This document shows positions 25,801 to 54,193 of a stretch of 64,000 nt of DNA, in pieces; position 1 is the first letter of the stretch, and each line of letters opens with the position of its first letter. The notes under the pieces are model-generated. The model was not told the origin of the DNA and did not search any database. It saw only the letters and a list, made by a program, of their open reading frames with translations. The stretch spans positions 7,957,865 to 8,021,864 of the forward strand of contig OY718806.1 of NCBI GenBank assembly GCA_963070105.1, given 5' to 3'. A program made the position numbers and the translations under genes. This stretch comes from Litomosoides sigmodontis. Its lineage: Eukaryota; Nematoda; Chromadorea; Rhabditida; Onchocercidae.

Positions 25801-28800
25801 GAAATAGGTGAGGACCGAGCAGTTAGTTCGTTCTGTGAGACTGAAGTAAGCAAATTAAGCAACCAAGCATTCAACCAAAAAGGAACGAAGTAAAAATGGA
25901 AGAGAGGATGAAAAAAACGAAAGAGTTTGAGAGATGAAAGAAAGTGGAAGGAGTTTGGAGCAGTGATTGAAACGTATCGGATCAATGGCAAACCTAAGCT
26001 TTGCATTTGAGCATTGATGAAAAAGTGAAAAAAGAGGAGGAAAAAGCGAAGAGGAGAGGGTAGGAGGGAGGGAGAGAGAGGTGGAATGAAAGAGGTCGAC
26101 AAGGGATGACATGTCGTAGAAGTTTAAGCAGTCTTAGCTTCTTAATCCTACTTCACTTCTGCTTTGATTCCATCTTCCTCTACGAGCCTTTTATCCTTCG
26201 CTCTTCATACTACCGATGCAACTACTTCAGAAAAAGGAGGAAAAAAAAAGAAAAAAAAACAGAAGAAAAATGGAATCGGCGGCGACTTGACAGCTAGTAA
26301 AATGGGGGAAATTGCATCCCGCGGTACGTTGTCTGTGCTTAATGCTCATCTTGCTCGTCACTCTATTTGTATATATATATATATGTGTGTGTGTGATATA
26401 CACATATAATGTGTACGTGTGCGTGTACGTGTGTGCGCCATTATTCGTTCGCATAAAATTAAAATGTCTGTCTGTAAATGTTTTGCGCAAAAAGTTCTAA
26501 TGGTCACGCTAGACCAGGTGTCTGGTCGCTTGCAAAGCAGTTTGTGGGACTTCGCTTTACACAACTTGCACAATAAGCAAAAAAAGCAGAAATAAATTCG
26601 AAAGATATTGATGATGAGGAGAAGCAGTAAGGTGTTGGAGCAGTGAAAGGTGGTCATTTGCGGTCAACCTTGACTGCTGCATACTTAGCTTTGACGGGAA
26701 AGCATAGGTAAATGAACAAATTGGTATTGGTCAACAAAAAAGATTAAGTGCTGAGCTGCCCAATCTTTCGCTTCCTTATTAATCACCCGTCCACAAGCGA
26801 CCACTGATCATATCATAACAAATTAGTCCCATTATATTACCTGCCAATCTGTCCTTTTTAAAATGCTTGAAAAAAATACACATAATAATAATTGAATTTC
26901 TTTTTGCAATGAGAACGGAAAGTAACATGAGATGATAGTGTGAGAAATAAGCGATTGCTTATCGATGAACCTGTTGATAAGAAGTATAAGTAAAGCATGA
27001 AATGGTGGAATCTAACATTTTCAATGGTAAATTTATGAAATGTTCTTCGGAAGCGAATTCGAATAGTGCTTTTTAAAAGAAATGCAAAATGTATATGTTG
27101 TAGTGAAATGAAATGACAAGAAATGAGAAATAGATACATGACTATAATTCTCTTTTTTTTTTTTGCTATATCAGGCCAACAATAGTGTACTGAAATACAC
27201 GAAGAAATAAAATATAGCCTTCAACAGTTTTTTTTTGTTCCTTTGCAGATGGCAAATTTATTGAATCTTGCAATAAAATTGTTCATAAATAGCAATTATT
27301 ACAGCTAATTAGTGCCATATTGGGAAAATACGTTAGTGGCACATATGAAATTTAATTCCCTAAGTTTAAATGGTGAAGGAGAGCTATAGGAGGAAGGTTT
27401 GCATTGGCAACCGTTCATCAAGCTATGTTGCTTATTCCGTTCCACTGTCTGGCAAACTTTTCCGTGTCTAAAAAAAACAGAAAAAAACGAAAAAAACAGG
27501 AAAATATCACTTAATTTACGATTCATATTTTTTTTTGATGCTTTTTTTTCTTGTTTTATAAGTGAAGAAATGAAGCGTACGTATTCGAATTAGCTGGACT
27601 GAATGTAACAAACGGAAGTAACGGATAATAAGTGATAGAAATAATAGCAAGCGGTAAATTTTACAACAATCAAGAAATATGTTTTGTTTTGTTTTGTTTT
27701 AAACAGTTGTATTTTTATAACTCAACGATCTCCTCCTCCCTCAGCACTCCTTCCATCCTCGAAAGAGGAAGGAGGCGCCGCGGTGACGCTTCTCATTATT
27801 TAATGTAAAATCCCAAATTAATGCAAAATCCCAAATATGCTGCCTTTGATGTGATTCCATTTCCAAAACAAGGACGTCGTCGTTCACCACGGAAGCGAAG
27901 AAGGATAATCGATATGAGTGAGGGAGGGGAAGAAGAAACAGATCGTAAAGTTACGAACTGCTGTTTATTACTTTCAACTACACCACATTTTAACAAGATC
28001 TTATCCGACCGACCGTTTTCAACACTTCACAGCACTTCCTCGCACCACTCTTTAACCTTCAAAAGTATCAAAATTTTCAACCATCTGATGTCCCAGAAAT
28101 TACATACGTTTTGTCGTAAACAATGAGAAGGGAAAAAAATGGTGTTTATTTTAAATATCGTTTACTACACATTTCGTTATCTGTGTGTTACAGACGCACT
28201 TCGCATCATTAGCATTATTCCATGACGAATGACTACTGTAAGCATCATCTCTGACAAGCTAATTAATATTTAAACTTCTGTGATGATTTCATCCCTTTTC
28301 ACGAAAGGTCATATTTTCTCTTTCATAAAACGTATCGTATTTAAGCGAATTTTCAAACTTAAAAACTAAGAGGTTTTGTTGTATTTTCATGGATGCATTA
28401 TATTATAGTCCAATGATACTTGCTTGTTAAAAAAAAAAAAAATTAATGAATGAAAGAAAAAGAAAATGAGACAGAAAGGGAAACAATAGCATAGCAATTT
28501 CTTATTTTATTTTCATTTTTTTTGGGTTATTGAAGCAAACAAAATTCAGGATGTAATCCGGATGTGTATGAGTTTATGAACTTGTTAGCTAATAAGCCGG
28601 CAGATGTGATATAATGATAGGAAAATGGGGCCATATTTTTGGCGAGCAAAATTTTCCCATTCAAATTTATTCATTCTTCTACACACGAACTAGCAAAATA
28701 ATTAGCTGCCCATCCAATAGAATCATGAAATTTGGTCAACAGTTGATGATTGCTGCAATTGTATTATAATTTAAATAATAAGGAAAGAATGATGAAGCGT

Positions 28801-29150
28801 TAATAAAATTGATTTATTAATTTATTAAATGAAATTGCAAATTGTGCATTTTTATAGCAGAAAAAACGAAAAATTTTTTTTGAATTCTTTTTTGTGCGCA
28901 AAAATTTTTGTTTTCTAAAGTAACAAAGAGAGAAGGAAAGAAAATTCCACCAATTTTTTTCCTCTAAAACACTTAACAACAATTGAAAAGTAAATAAATG
29001 TAATATTTGAAAGGTTAGCAGGAACTTTTCTAGCAATAATAAACCATTAACCGCCTGGTGGATTAAGTAGATTAATATCGTATAATGCTTTTTTTTTCCC
29101 AGGAACTGCGTGTAGCTACCTCCTACAAAAAAAACTTTAATGTTTGAGAG
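19900..29150. other. Gene-poor AT-rich stretch
   Basis: No convincing exon on either strand. Holds scattered GA, GT and purine repeats (21281-21300, 22063-22100, 22858-22887, 25304-25331, 26034-26100) and many A/T homopolymers. A small GC-rich island with a hairpin (8-bp arms 27747-27754 and 27767-27774) lies at about 27730-27790. Short ORFs (for example 21633-21929, 23613-23996, 27821-28126 on +) have no recognisable features. Likely upstream/regulatory or intronic DNA of gon-1. Confidence 0.6.
25304..25331 (+). repeat. GT dinucleotide microsatellite
   Basis: Perfect GT run. Confidence 0.95.
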
Positions 29151-29153
29151 GAC

Positions 29154-29285
29154 CTGAAATTGCTGAAATTCTTCATCTTTGAAAAATATGCAAGTTAGAC
29201 CATTTCGCTCGCTTGGGTCACGAAAAGGGGAGTTCACCGCCATCGTAGTAGGAATGAATGGCTTGGTTGTGCTTGCAACAGACAT
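29154..29285 (-). CDS. Exon-like segment (44 codons) of unknown gene, possibly an upstream gon-1 exon
   Basis: On the minus strand a clean acceptor TTAAATTTAG abuts an ATG that opens 44 codons (start MSVASTTKPFIPTTM, end EEFQQFQ) closing at CAG|GTCCTC. Composition is less AT-rich than the surroundings and the reading has no low-complexity. It ends in phase 0. gon-1 exon 1, if extended to the acceptor at 19541-19542, is open in phase 0, so the two could splice over a 9.6-kb intron. The donor GTCCTC is weak. I do not recognise the peptide; it could equally be a separate gene's first exon or chance. Confidence 0.3.
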
Positions 29286-29399
29286 CTAAATTTAACATGA
29301 TATTATCAGTCAGCTCAATCCAGTCATTTGCTGCAAAATGTTTTAGAAGCCTATCGATCATAAGGAAAATGTTAGTTCGGAGGAAAAAGAGCTATGGAA

Positions 29400-29451
29400 G
29401 ATGATGATGATGATGATGATGAGGATGAGGATGAGGATGAGGATGATGATA
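29400..29451 (+). repeat. GAT/GAG trinucleotide microsatellite
   Basis: Run of GAT interspersed with GAG, uninterrupted at the triplet level. Confidence 0.9.
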
Positions 29452-30351
29452 AAGCATTCCGAAGTGAGAACTAACTTAGTATACATCCGCTTGCTCTTTA
29501 TGTTGTTGAATACGATCAATTCAGGTTTTATTTTTTGAAAATTAAAATTTTAGGAAAATTAACAATATATGAATAGCAGTATTAAAATTCAGATATCGAT
29601 TGTTTTTGGAAAATGAATATTGCAAAATCAAAGAAGAAAGATTTTTTAGGCATTTTCAACCTCTTAATGATATCTTATCTGATAATATCACAGGTATCTT
29701 CTAAAAATTCCATTGTATGATCGTTTCCTATGAGACAGACCAATGTTAAATTGAAATATTTGCTCCACTTCAACTCATCCATGAATAAATGAAGCAATTG
29801 CTCCTATTTTCTGATTTTTCACTTTCTATAAATTTACACTGATCAATGACAGCTGGTACATTTCCCGGTGTACTTCGGAGCCTACAACATCATCAACCAT
29901 GCTGACAGAGGACAGTGATAGTGACGTGGCACGAACTTCAGTTCTTTTATCACACTTTTTTGTTATTTCAAAAAAAAAAACGCAAAATGTCCGTTGAAAG
30001 GGAAAAGTTTAATTTTATATGAGAACAAAAAAGAAATCGGAAATCAGGGTTGTGTGAGAGCCTTAGTGATGTACATGAACTATTCAGAGAGTGTCGCACA
30101 CATTGAAGTGCTCAAAACCATTTAAAAAAAAAATCGGTACTTCAAGTTATATGTGTCAGCTATATAGTTCATCGACAGTTCATGTGACTCTACGTGAAAA
30201 TCAAAAAGAAAGGAAGGGTAACAAGCTTTCAACACCTCTCTTTTCACCCCTACAAAATGATATTCTATGCGTCTCTGCTGCCGCCTTCAATTTTTTGAAT
30301 TTTTTTTTGCCGCAATCAATAAAATTTGAAATTTGAAAAACATTATCACCC

Positions 30352-30411
30352 ACATTCTCCGGCAATCTTTTGAAACACTCACATTCTTCGGCAATCTTTT
30401 GAAAGGAAATA
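30352..30411 (+). repeat. Two-copy tandem repeat, period about 30 bp
   Basis: CACATTCTCCGGCAATCTTT and CACATTCTTCGGCAATCTTT, each followed by TGAAA, lie head to tail with one mismatch in the aligned core. Confidence 0.8.
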
Positions 30412-31903
30412 TACTACAATCAAAATTCTTCAACAAATCTCTCTTACCTCTCTTCGTCACGTTAAGCAGAACTCCCAAAAGATTGAAAGATGGCCTGACA
30501 TTGTCATTTTGAACTTTCACAAAATCTAAAATGCTTAACTTAAAATAATGAATCAAATTTGCATTAATCTCGCTGTTTCAAGTGATTCAATTTGAATTGC
30601 AAAATCTTTGTCGTTAATACTTTCCCAATTTCCAATTAATAAAATAAAAATTGATTGAATTGCAATATAAACTGGACCAAAAATAATTTGAAAGTGGTAG
30701 TAACTAATTAACGCGATAAGTTTAGAGGTTATAAAATAGCTCAGTTCCTATGTAAATTTATGAAAAAAGCAATTAAATGAACTACATTACAGAAATGATC
30801 ACAGTCTGTTACCATTGTTCAAACTTATCCAAGCGCAATTGTCATCAAACAACCACATACTATCAATTTCACTTTTACACTACTTAAAAATACAAGCAAA
30901 ATTGTTACTGTATGCTGGCCTACGTCTGCATGCTGCTGTATGTCGGATGTCCGGCGTTTTTGCCAACCTGTTATATAATTACTACAACATTGTTTACTGT
31001 CATTAGGATTAACACAATTTTTCAATTTGTTTACATTTGCGCTAACAATGAAATGTAATAGCTGTTAGTTTGCTCAAATGAACGAATTGTTATGTAATGG
31101 ATGCATTTAATGTATTTGTATTTGTACACAAATATCTCTACTGAAACGAAACGTAAAAATGATTCGTAAAATTTTTAAAATAAAACTTCAAATTTCTTTG
31201 TTAACTGTTTGAAATTGAAGTAAATTTTGTTTGCTGAAAATCAAATTTGCTCTCCTATGAAGTTTCCATTTAATGTATTGTTTACATTGTGAGACTACTT
31301 GATGGTAATGGAACGAATGAAGGAAAAAAGTTAAAATTTTTACTTTACCTATTTCTACGTCTAACTTTACTCTAAAATTTACCATTTCTTGTCTTCACAC
31401 TTTTATTTTAGTTAACATTTCAGTGATTTTAATAATATTTAAAAAAAGCAGCCTTAATCGCATAATTTTTTAGCTACACCAAAAGACAAATTGATGACAA
31501 AAGGTAAAGGAAGAAACAAATGTTTAACTTCTGATTTTTCACCGTGAGAGGATAATGAGGATGAAGTTGAAAGATAATCAGACAGCAAATCTTAAGCTAC
31601 TTATTCTAAATAAAATTTCTTTGCAATAACCGACTTTTACTTATTTCACTTTATGCTTCTTATCGGTGAATTGAAATGGAAGAGGAACGGTAGCTGAAAG
31701 CAGCCGACGATGGCAAAATCGCCGGAAATTCCCTCTATAATTATTACTTTTTTTTTTTAAAATAAAGATACAAGTAAGAAAATTATAATTCCGAAAAAAA
31801 AATTATTTGTGATCTTTTAAATTAAAGTTTCTATACAATTTTTTATCTTTCAGCTAATTAAATATTAAATTGAAGTGTTGCAAAGAACATGTAAATATAA
31901 ATG

Positions 31904-31906
<3 letters not shown>

Positions 31907-31980
<74 letters not shown>
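31907..31980 (+). repeat. AT dinucleotide microsatellite (74 bp)
   Basis: Perfect AT run. Confidence 0.97.
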
Positions 31981-31985
<5 letters not shown>

Positions 31986-33517
31986 TGTCAATGATGAGAA
32001 GCATTGTTTGACAATGAATGAAATATTTGAAAAGGGAATATATTAAAAGTTCGTTCGTTTCGCTTTTCAATCACGTATGAGATGTAGGCTAGAGAACATT
32101 CACGCTTCAGCGCACAATGATAGACCTTGATAGATGGAAGGATTTTTGTAACTACATCAACAGGTTGGTAGAGCACTTAGTTTACTGAGGGAGTAAAAAC
32201 CATATAATTAAAATGACGATTAACAGTGATCGAATGAATTAAATGATAGTGAAAGATGAGGTGAGAAGTTAAATGATGCGAAATAATTCATAAATATATG
32301 ATGAAAGGATGGAACTGTAACTCTCTGTCTTTCCTATTTTGTACTGAAATGCATCATGTGAATTTTTGTTAACATTGAAAATTTTGTCAAAATGATGTCA
32401 CCACAAAATTGCTGCTTTGCAGAAAAAAAAAGTGAAGCAATGATTCGATTAGAAGCACTGATAACTGTCCGCTTGCTTTTTATCTGTCCATGTGCTACTA
32501 CAGTTCTACTATTCCGCTTTGCTCCACCCTGTTCACCAGACAAACAATAAGCAACTCATTGAAACACTTCCATCATCATGCAGTTGATCAGTGCAAAGTT
32601 TAAACTGACAGTAGTGTGAATAGAGTAAGTAATTCATTGGTGATAAAGAGTGATAAAAGTGATAAGCAAGATGATCGTGCTTTTTCAACGATATAAAGTT
32701 TGCCATGGAAAAGTTAACATGTTTGTGATAGGATTACCATTGTAATAGGATAATTGTTATAAGAAAAGTCTAGAATGATTTTCAAGCATTGATAATTTTG
32801 CAAAGTGATGTTAATTAAAATTTGCAGTTCTTTTTTATGTGTTAAATCAATAATGCTTATCAATTAAATTATCTTCAAGTATTACCAGAAGAAGAACGGG
32901 TCTTTCTTACAGATCAAATAATTTGGATGGGATGAAGAAGCACATCTTCGCCACAATCTCTGACAGAACAGTAAGCCAAACATGCATTTCAACGTCGTCG
33001 AAAGTTAAAAAAATAGGAAACGCTGATTGCACAGTTTAATTTCAAAGTCATTTCAACTCTTCCTGGAACTCTTTACTTCGATTACTCTTTTGCATTTTCT
33101 GATCTTCATTCATTATTCTCTCCTCTCTCCATCCTTTTCTCCCATACAGTGATTTCATTTGAGATTTAATTTCTTTCCAACAAAAATTTCATTGCAAATT
33201 CATTCAGCTCAATTCAGCCCAGGTGATCAGGCATGAATAATGGAAATGTTCATCCTCTAATTTTTATCCAATAGAAAAGAATAGGAGCAGAAGTTATTAA
33301 AAGAAATCAGTACTGCTACATTACATTTGTACATATTTGCAAACTTTTGTGTAACTGAAATTTGTTCAAATACTACAAGAAAAATTTTTAAATTTTATAA
33401 TAAAGAAAAATCGACAAATTCCATTTACAATGAGCAAATCAAATTTCTGTTCGTCGCACTAATTTAATTATTTGTCTTTTGATTGCCATTTATTTAAACG
33501 TACCATACCTCAAAAAT

Positions 33518-33520
<3 letters not shown>

Positions 33521-33556
<36 letters not shown>
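33521..33556 (+). repeat. TG dinucleotide microsatellite
   Basis: TG run with one TA near the end; a potential Z-DNA former. Confidence 0.95.
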
Positions 33557-33557
<1 letters not shown>

Positions 33558-33751
33558 TTTGTGATTTGAAAATTCCAATTACTTGTACAAATTGATAAGC
33601 AAACCATAAAAAAGATATTTAATTTTAATAATTATTTTAATGATAAAATTTATAAAAGAGTAAAAATTTAAATGTTTAGCACAATGGGGTTTTGAATTTT
33701 TTTTTAATTTTAGCAATTAAAAACTAATTTTCAAAAATTAAATTTGATTAA

Positions 33752-33754
<3 letters not shown>

Positions 33755-33788
<34 letters not shown>
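33755..33788 (+). repeat. AT dinucleotide microsatellite
   Basis: Perfect AT run. Confidence 0.95.
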
Positions 33789-33790
<2 letters not shown>

Positions 33791-35008
33791 ATGGTTCCGG
33801 TTCCGCTTCATGTTCCTACAATGCGTAACATACCACGCGTACTTGTCCACACACGCCTTTAGTAGTAATACAGGATAAATACGATGAGAAGCATAGAAGT
33901 GAATTGCACATGGACAGATATAGTACGTAAAAGCCTAATTTCCATTCACAAAAAAATGCATTTACGGAGATAAGCATTATTTCTAATAGCAACATTGTAT
34001 TTTTCTTCCTAGCCCTCTCTCTTGCTCTCTCTCTCTCTCTCTCTCTCTTTTGTTCTGTGTATGTATTACGTTTTCTATAAATTATTGGTTCGAAATGTTT
34101 TTGGCAAAAAGTTTAATGATCAGAAATTGTGATGCTATATGACTATGATAGCTGCCATGACCAATGAGAAAGAGAGAGGAGGCAAGGAAAAGATCAAAGC
34201 CAATTTTCAAGAGTTTTACAATTAATTTTTCAACTAGTTTATTATTCATTCTAGCGTAATTACTTGTTATCTGATGTGGAGACGTATCGACGACAAAGGT
34301 AATAAACATGAAAGTGTTGCTGAGATAGTAAAAAAGAAAAGTCTGACCCAAAAATAAAATGGTCATCTCTAGTTGAATACATTAGCTAAAAGCGGGTAAG
34401 CGGTGTATCGATTAAGAGCATTGATATTGGATGGTCACATATGCTCACATTTTGCATGTTTTACGCATCCATTTTCCCCCTGCTTTAATGTGATAAGATT
34501 TCGAACATTGAGCACAAGCGCTTTGTTCCTGGATATTTGAGGAAATTATCACACACACATACATGCAGCACCACCGGGAAATTACCATTTGGGAAATTAC
34601 AATATTTTGTTCTCATAATTTCAAACTATCAAATAAGCGCCGTTGATGGCATCAATGCGGAACGAATGAACTTTTCTCGATGACCAACCAACCATTCTTC
34701 AAACTGCAAGATTCTACTAAACATTAGGAAGTTTCGTTACATCGCAATAAAAATGTCCATGATGGGGAAAGAAAGCAGCAAATATACACAGAAACTTTCA
34801 CCCAATTCCACTTCATTGGTTCATAATTGAGATATTTCAATAAATTTTAATTTATCAGCTTATCAGTAGGAGCATAAGTGATGTCACATGAAAAATTCAT
34901 TGAGAAAAAAGTCATTAACGTTAGTTTCAAGAAGAAAGCAAAAGGTTATTTATTATATGATTAAATAGCAAGAAAATAATGATGGAAATGAGTGGGAGAG
35001 AGGATGAG

Positions 35009-35033
35009 AGAGAGAGAGAGAGAGAGAGAGGGA
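35009..35033 (+). repeat. GA dinucleotide microsatellite
   Basis: Near-perfect GA run within a longer purine stretch. Confidence 0.85.
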
Positions 35034-35255
35034 GAAGAAGAAGAGAGTTATCAGCTTTGATGATATTCTGTAACAAAGACACTGCTATCCCGTCTAGGAG
35101 AACACAATGAGACTGATAATTGCCGGGGTCTATTTAAATCGAACTCGATCGTCGGATATGCAAATAAGTTGGCAAACATACTCACACGTACAAAGGGACG
35201 CAGAGACACCCACCCACACTTCCATACGTTGTAGACTTCAATCACAAACAAACCA

Positions 35256-35282
35256 TACACACGCACACACACACGCACACAC

Positions 35283-35325
<43 letters not shown>
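35256..35325 (+). repeat. CA dinucleotide microsatellite (70 bp)
   Basis: CA run with three CG interruptions in its first part; alternating purine-pyrimidine throughout. Confidence 0.95.
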
Positions 35326-35327
<2 letters not shown>

Positions 35328-36220
35328 TACATCATTATCATATTGCTTGTCATTTGACTATTCGAACTGTTTCAATACCAGAATGTTCCGCTGTTTACAG
35401 TATTCATTAATTGATAGATGTGAGATTTATTTAACCAATTGAGGGAATCGAATTTATATTTGCTGGTATTTTAAAATTACGGTTAAATTTAATTTCTACC
35501 AAGAGTCTTACATAAGATATTCGTTTATCGAATTTTCATTAGAGCACCAGCACTCTGAAAGTGATATATTTGTTGAGTGAATAAAGATGAAATTTTCACT
35601 TTAATAAATTATAAAGATCTTTCGTGTTTTTCTTTTTACATTTAATGTGTGTGAAGACTTATTTAAGCAATTAAGTAATGCTAGAAGAAGCATCTGAGAT
35701 AGGGTGTGGTAGAATTTTAATAAATGATGATAATCGTTTATCATTGTCCTCTATGATTTCTGTACGGGGAAGCGATGAATTGTATTACTATTATTCAGAG
35801 AAGCTGTTTTGCAAATTTTACACATACACATAAACCTTCTTCTCCTCTCATTTATTTCTTTAAAAGACTTCCAGGTGAATTGTCAATTTGTCTATCGTCC
35901 CATATCCGATCCATTTATTCCGATATATCAATTATGCGTTGTAAGTGGAGGAAAAGGAATCATCAAGTAAGTCATGAAAAAAATCAACTGAGACAATCGG
36001 ACACTTTGTGGCGATTATTCCTAAATCACATTTCGTTAAATCAAATATCTGAACAGAAAAATTGTTATTACTTACTTGACAGTCATATGTATAAATAAAA
36101 ATATTAATAAATACGAAACCATTTGCTTGTTCTTTTCTCTTTTCCATTTTTCCACAAAATTCATTCTGAACTATTCAAAAATCCTAAAGACCTAAAAAAT
36201 GCATTTATTAAGATGAATAC

Positions 36221-36278
36221 AATATTAGATTAGATAAATATGACTGCAATTGCAGTCATATTTATCTAATCTAATATT
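36221..36278. repeat. 58-bp perfect palindrome with no spacer
   Basis: Left arm 36221-36249 (starts AATATTAGATTAGATAAATA, ends GACTGCAA) is the exact reverse complement of the right arm 36250-36278. Flanking bases do not pair. No target-site duplication or coding context seen. Confidence 0.97.
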
Positions 36279-38830
36279 CCAATCATTTAATTTAGCTGTA
36301 TTTGTTTCGTTAAATAAACAAAAAATTATTTTCAATATAATTTACAAATTTCAAAAATACATTAAGTGAGTAACTGTCAATCCAAACAAATCGTCACTTA
36401 GGCTACAAAAAAGAAAACGGAAAGAAAAAATCTACAGCGAAGCGAAGTACATGTAAGTTGTGTTGCATTTTCAATTTAACATTACAGATTCCTCTTTCGG
36501 CCTCCCTCTGCCTTTCCGCCCTAAAAAAAAAGAAAAAAAAAACGAAACGACAAAATTTACAATCCAAAAGATACAATCAAAATATAAAAAAATGGTAGAT
36601 GTTGTTCGCCTGAATCAAACAATGCTTTTTGATAATGATTTTCTGTCCTTCTTCTGAAGGACATGAGGATTCCACACTGCAATTACTGCCTGTTCTTTTA
36701 TATGACTTGCAAAAAAAAAGAAAAAAACAAAAAGCAAAAAAAAAGCATGCAAGAAAGCGAAGGCGACGAACTTGAAAAAATAGTAATATTGAAATATTTG
36801 AAAAACAATATATCAATGATAACATGAATGAGTAAAATTTTTTAGCATAATGTTGTTAGGCGACAGAAGAAGAACGCTTTTTTTTTTATTTTATTTTATT
36901 GCAGTCCTGCAAAATCGTGTGTTCATCAATCAAGCAACGTCTCTAGCATTTCAAAATTCATTGAGATTTGAAGCAATTAAGCTATTACCACCATTTCCAT
37001 CCTCCTTATCCGTCTCTTTCTCTCTCTCCCTCTCTCTCTTTCTCTCTCTCTATATTTTTGCGAAACGTCCTACGATTTTGCCATTTCACTATCGTCAACC
37101 TTTCCTGCTTATCTTATCAACATCACAATGATCGATGATTTCAGAAAAATGCTAAGAAAAACGTACCGATATCTTTTGAAGAATGAACATTTTCCGTTTT
37201 TTTTTTTTTGATTTTCGGACAAACTGACAAGTTTTTTTTTCAAATTTTCGAAATTAAAAAAATTTCAATTTCTCTTTTTCTTTTGGTGAATTTTTTTCGT
37301 CAATTATCAATAGCTGACATATTCAGTATTCCTAGCGGTGTGCGAAGTTATGTTGGAGATGCATTTATGCTAGTAGTGAAAGATGAAGTACAACTGATCA
37401 GTTGTGGCAATTCACTTCCTAACAACTAAAATTGTTGTAACAATTACATCCTCACCTTCTCGTTCTAGTTATCACTTATCAAACACTAATTTATCATATA
37501 ATAAGTAAAAATAGAGTTGCAAAAAGAAGGTAATTATTGTTAGAAATAGCGTTCGGACACAACGTTCGTTCGGACTTACCACTCTCTCATTCCATTAATT
37601 TCCAAATTTCAAATGAAACCTTTACTAAAAATAAAATTAAAATGCCAATTAATATATAAAAGAAATTAATTCGCAACACAACCCGACAGTTAGCAGAGAA
37701 ATGCAAAATTTTAAGTGAAAATTTTGTAAATTAAGACTATAAAAAAGTTTTTTGAATTTTTGAATTAATAGACCAAGAAAATTTGCAAAAAGAAATAAAA
37801 AAGAAACGTAGACTTAAAAAAGAGAGAGAGAGAAAATCTGTTGAAGATCATCTTTGCTGATTAGCGGAACTTCAAAAGCATTTAATACAATGCATCTTCT
37901 TGATGAGATACATTTTATATACATATTTGATACTGCTGAACATATTAATCACTCATGGACTCATGGAAATGAACTCATGGAAATTTAAATTTGCTACTTA
38001 ATGAGACAATAGAACATCTGATTGTCTTTAGTAAATTTCTTTTGGACAATTTTTATCAGAGAAATATTTATAGAGCGATGTAAATAGCTCATCCAATTAG
38101 TTGTTATTTGAAATGATTGGCAATTTAAAAAAATGAAAAATACATCTACCGATTTGCTTAAATTAGGTTATTCGGATAAGAAAGAGAAGTGAAATGTGCT
38201 GAATGGATAGATAATGTTTCTTCTTTATCGCTGAAATTTAATTTACGCTTCAACTTCGTAATCGTAGACGATTGCTGGTTGCAAGAAGCACACTAAAATG
38301 TGACAGTAATATGCATTTGATAAAGTTTGATAAAAATACAAATTTGATAAAATGCAAGAAACATTTTACTGTCATTCATTTCAACAACAATTAGAATGAT
38401 TTATAATTCAGAATGATTTATAATTTTTTTTTAATTTATTTTTTTGCAATAAATAAGAATGAACGTCACAACATATTTGGAAAATATTCGAAGATAAATG
38501 AATGCTTCTCAAAGAGAGTTAAAAGTTACAGGAAGGATTTTCATTTCGCTACACAATATAACATCTGAACTGAAAATGTTTGTTACGTTTCGTTTGGTAA
38601 AGCTTTCCCTCCTCCCTCTCTTTCTCATTTTTCCTCGCAAATGACGTACGAGAATGAACGCTAGACGTTATTTATCATTTCACAAAACAAAAAAAAATAC
38701 TCTCTTACTCTCATTATTCTTCCATCCTTCCAAACTTTCATTTCGCTGCCCTGCTTTCTTACCCTCCGAGAAAGTGTGAGGAAGCAAAAATCGTTGAAAA
38801 TGAGCAGCTAGAGGAAAACCCTGCAAATTA

Positions 38831-51490
<12,660 letters not shown>

Positions 51491-51492
51491 TA

Positions 51493-51494
51493 AG
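51493..51494 (+). promoter_or_regulatory. Candidate spliced-leader acceptor of the Smad gene
   Basis: ATTATTTAAG lies 14 nt before the first ATG at 51509. In this position it would suit trans-splicing, giving a very short 5' UTR. It could also be a cis acceptor for an upstream exon: the frame stays open back to it in phase 2. Confidence 0.4.
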
Positions 51495-51508
51495 AACTTG
51501 GAATTTGG

Positions 51509-53949
<2,441 letters not shown>

Positions 53950-54187
53950 ACCCGTTTAGTTACTTCATTCGCTAACTGAATGAGTCTTATTCCATTACTG
54001 TGTTATTTTGTAATGCATAAAACTGCACCCGGTTTAAGATATGTGTCTTGCAGTATATTGAATTATATTATTTACATCGATTAATAATGTTTAATGCTGC
54101 TCTGAAGCATTAAAAAAATTCATTTTATTTTATTTTTGTATCTATAGTGACTGGCAGAGCATTCGGAAAAGAAAGCGTTATGCAGTC

Positions 54188-54193
54188 AATAAA
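54188..54193 (+). terminator. Candidate poly(A) signal of the Smad gene
   Basis: AATAAA about 240 nt after the stop codon. Other A/T-rich variants lie closer, so this is only a candidate. Confidence 0.4.

Larger units (their letters stand above)
29290..38830. other. Gene-poor AT-rich stretch with many microsatellites
   Basis: No recognisable coding sequence. Contains GAT, AT, GT, CA, GA and CT repeats, a 30-bp tandem repeat near 30350 and the palindrome at 36221-36278, listed separately. Confidence 0.6.

Noticed and set aside
35051..35442. His-Thr / Val-Cys repeat ORFs on both strands
   Set aside because: Produced by the CA microsatellite.
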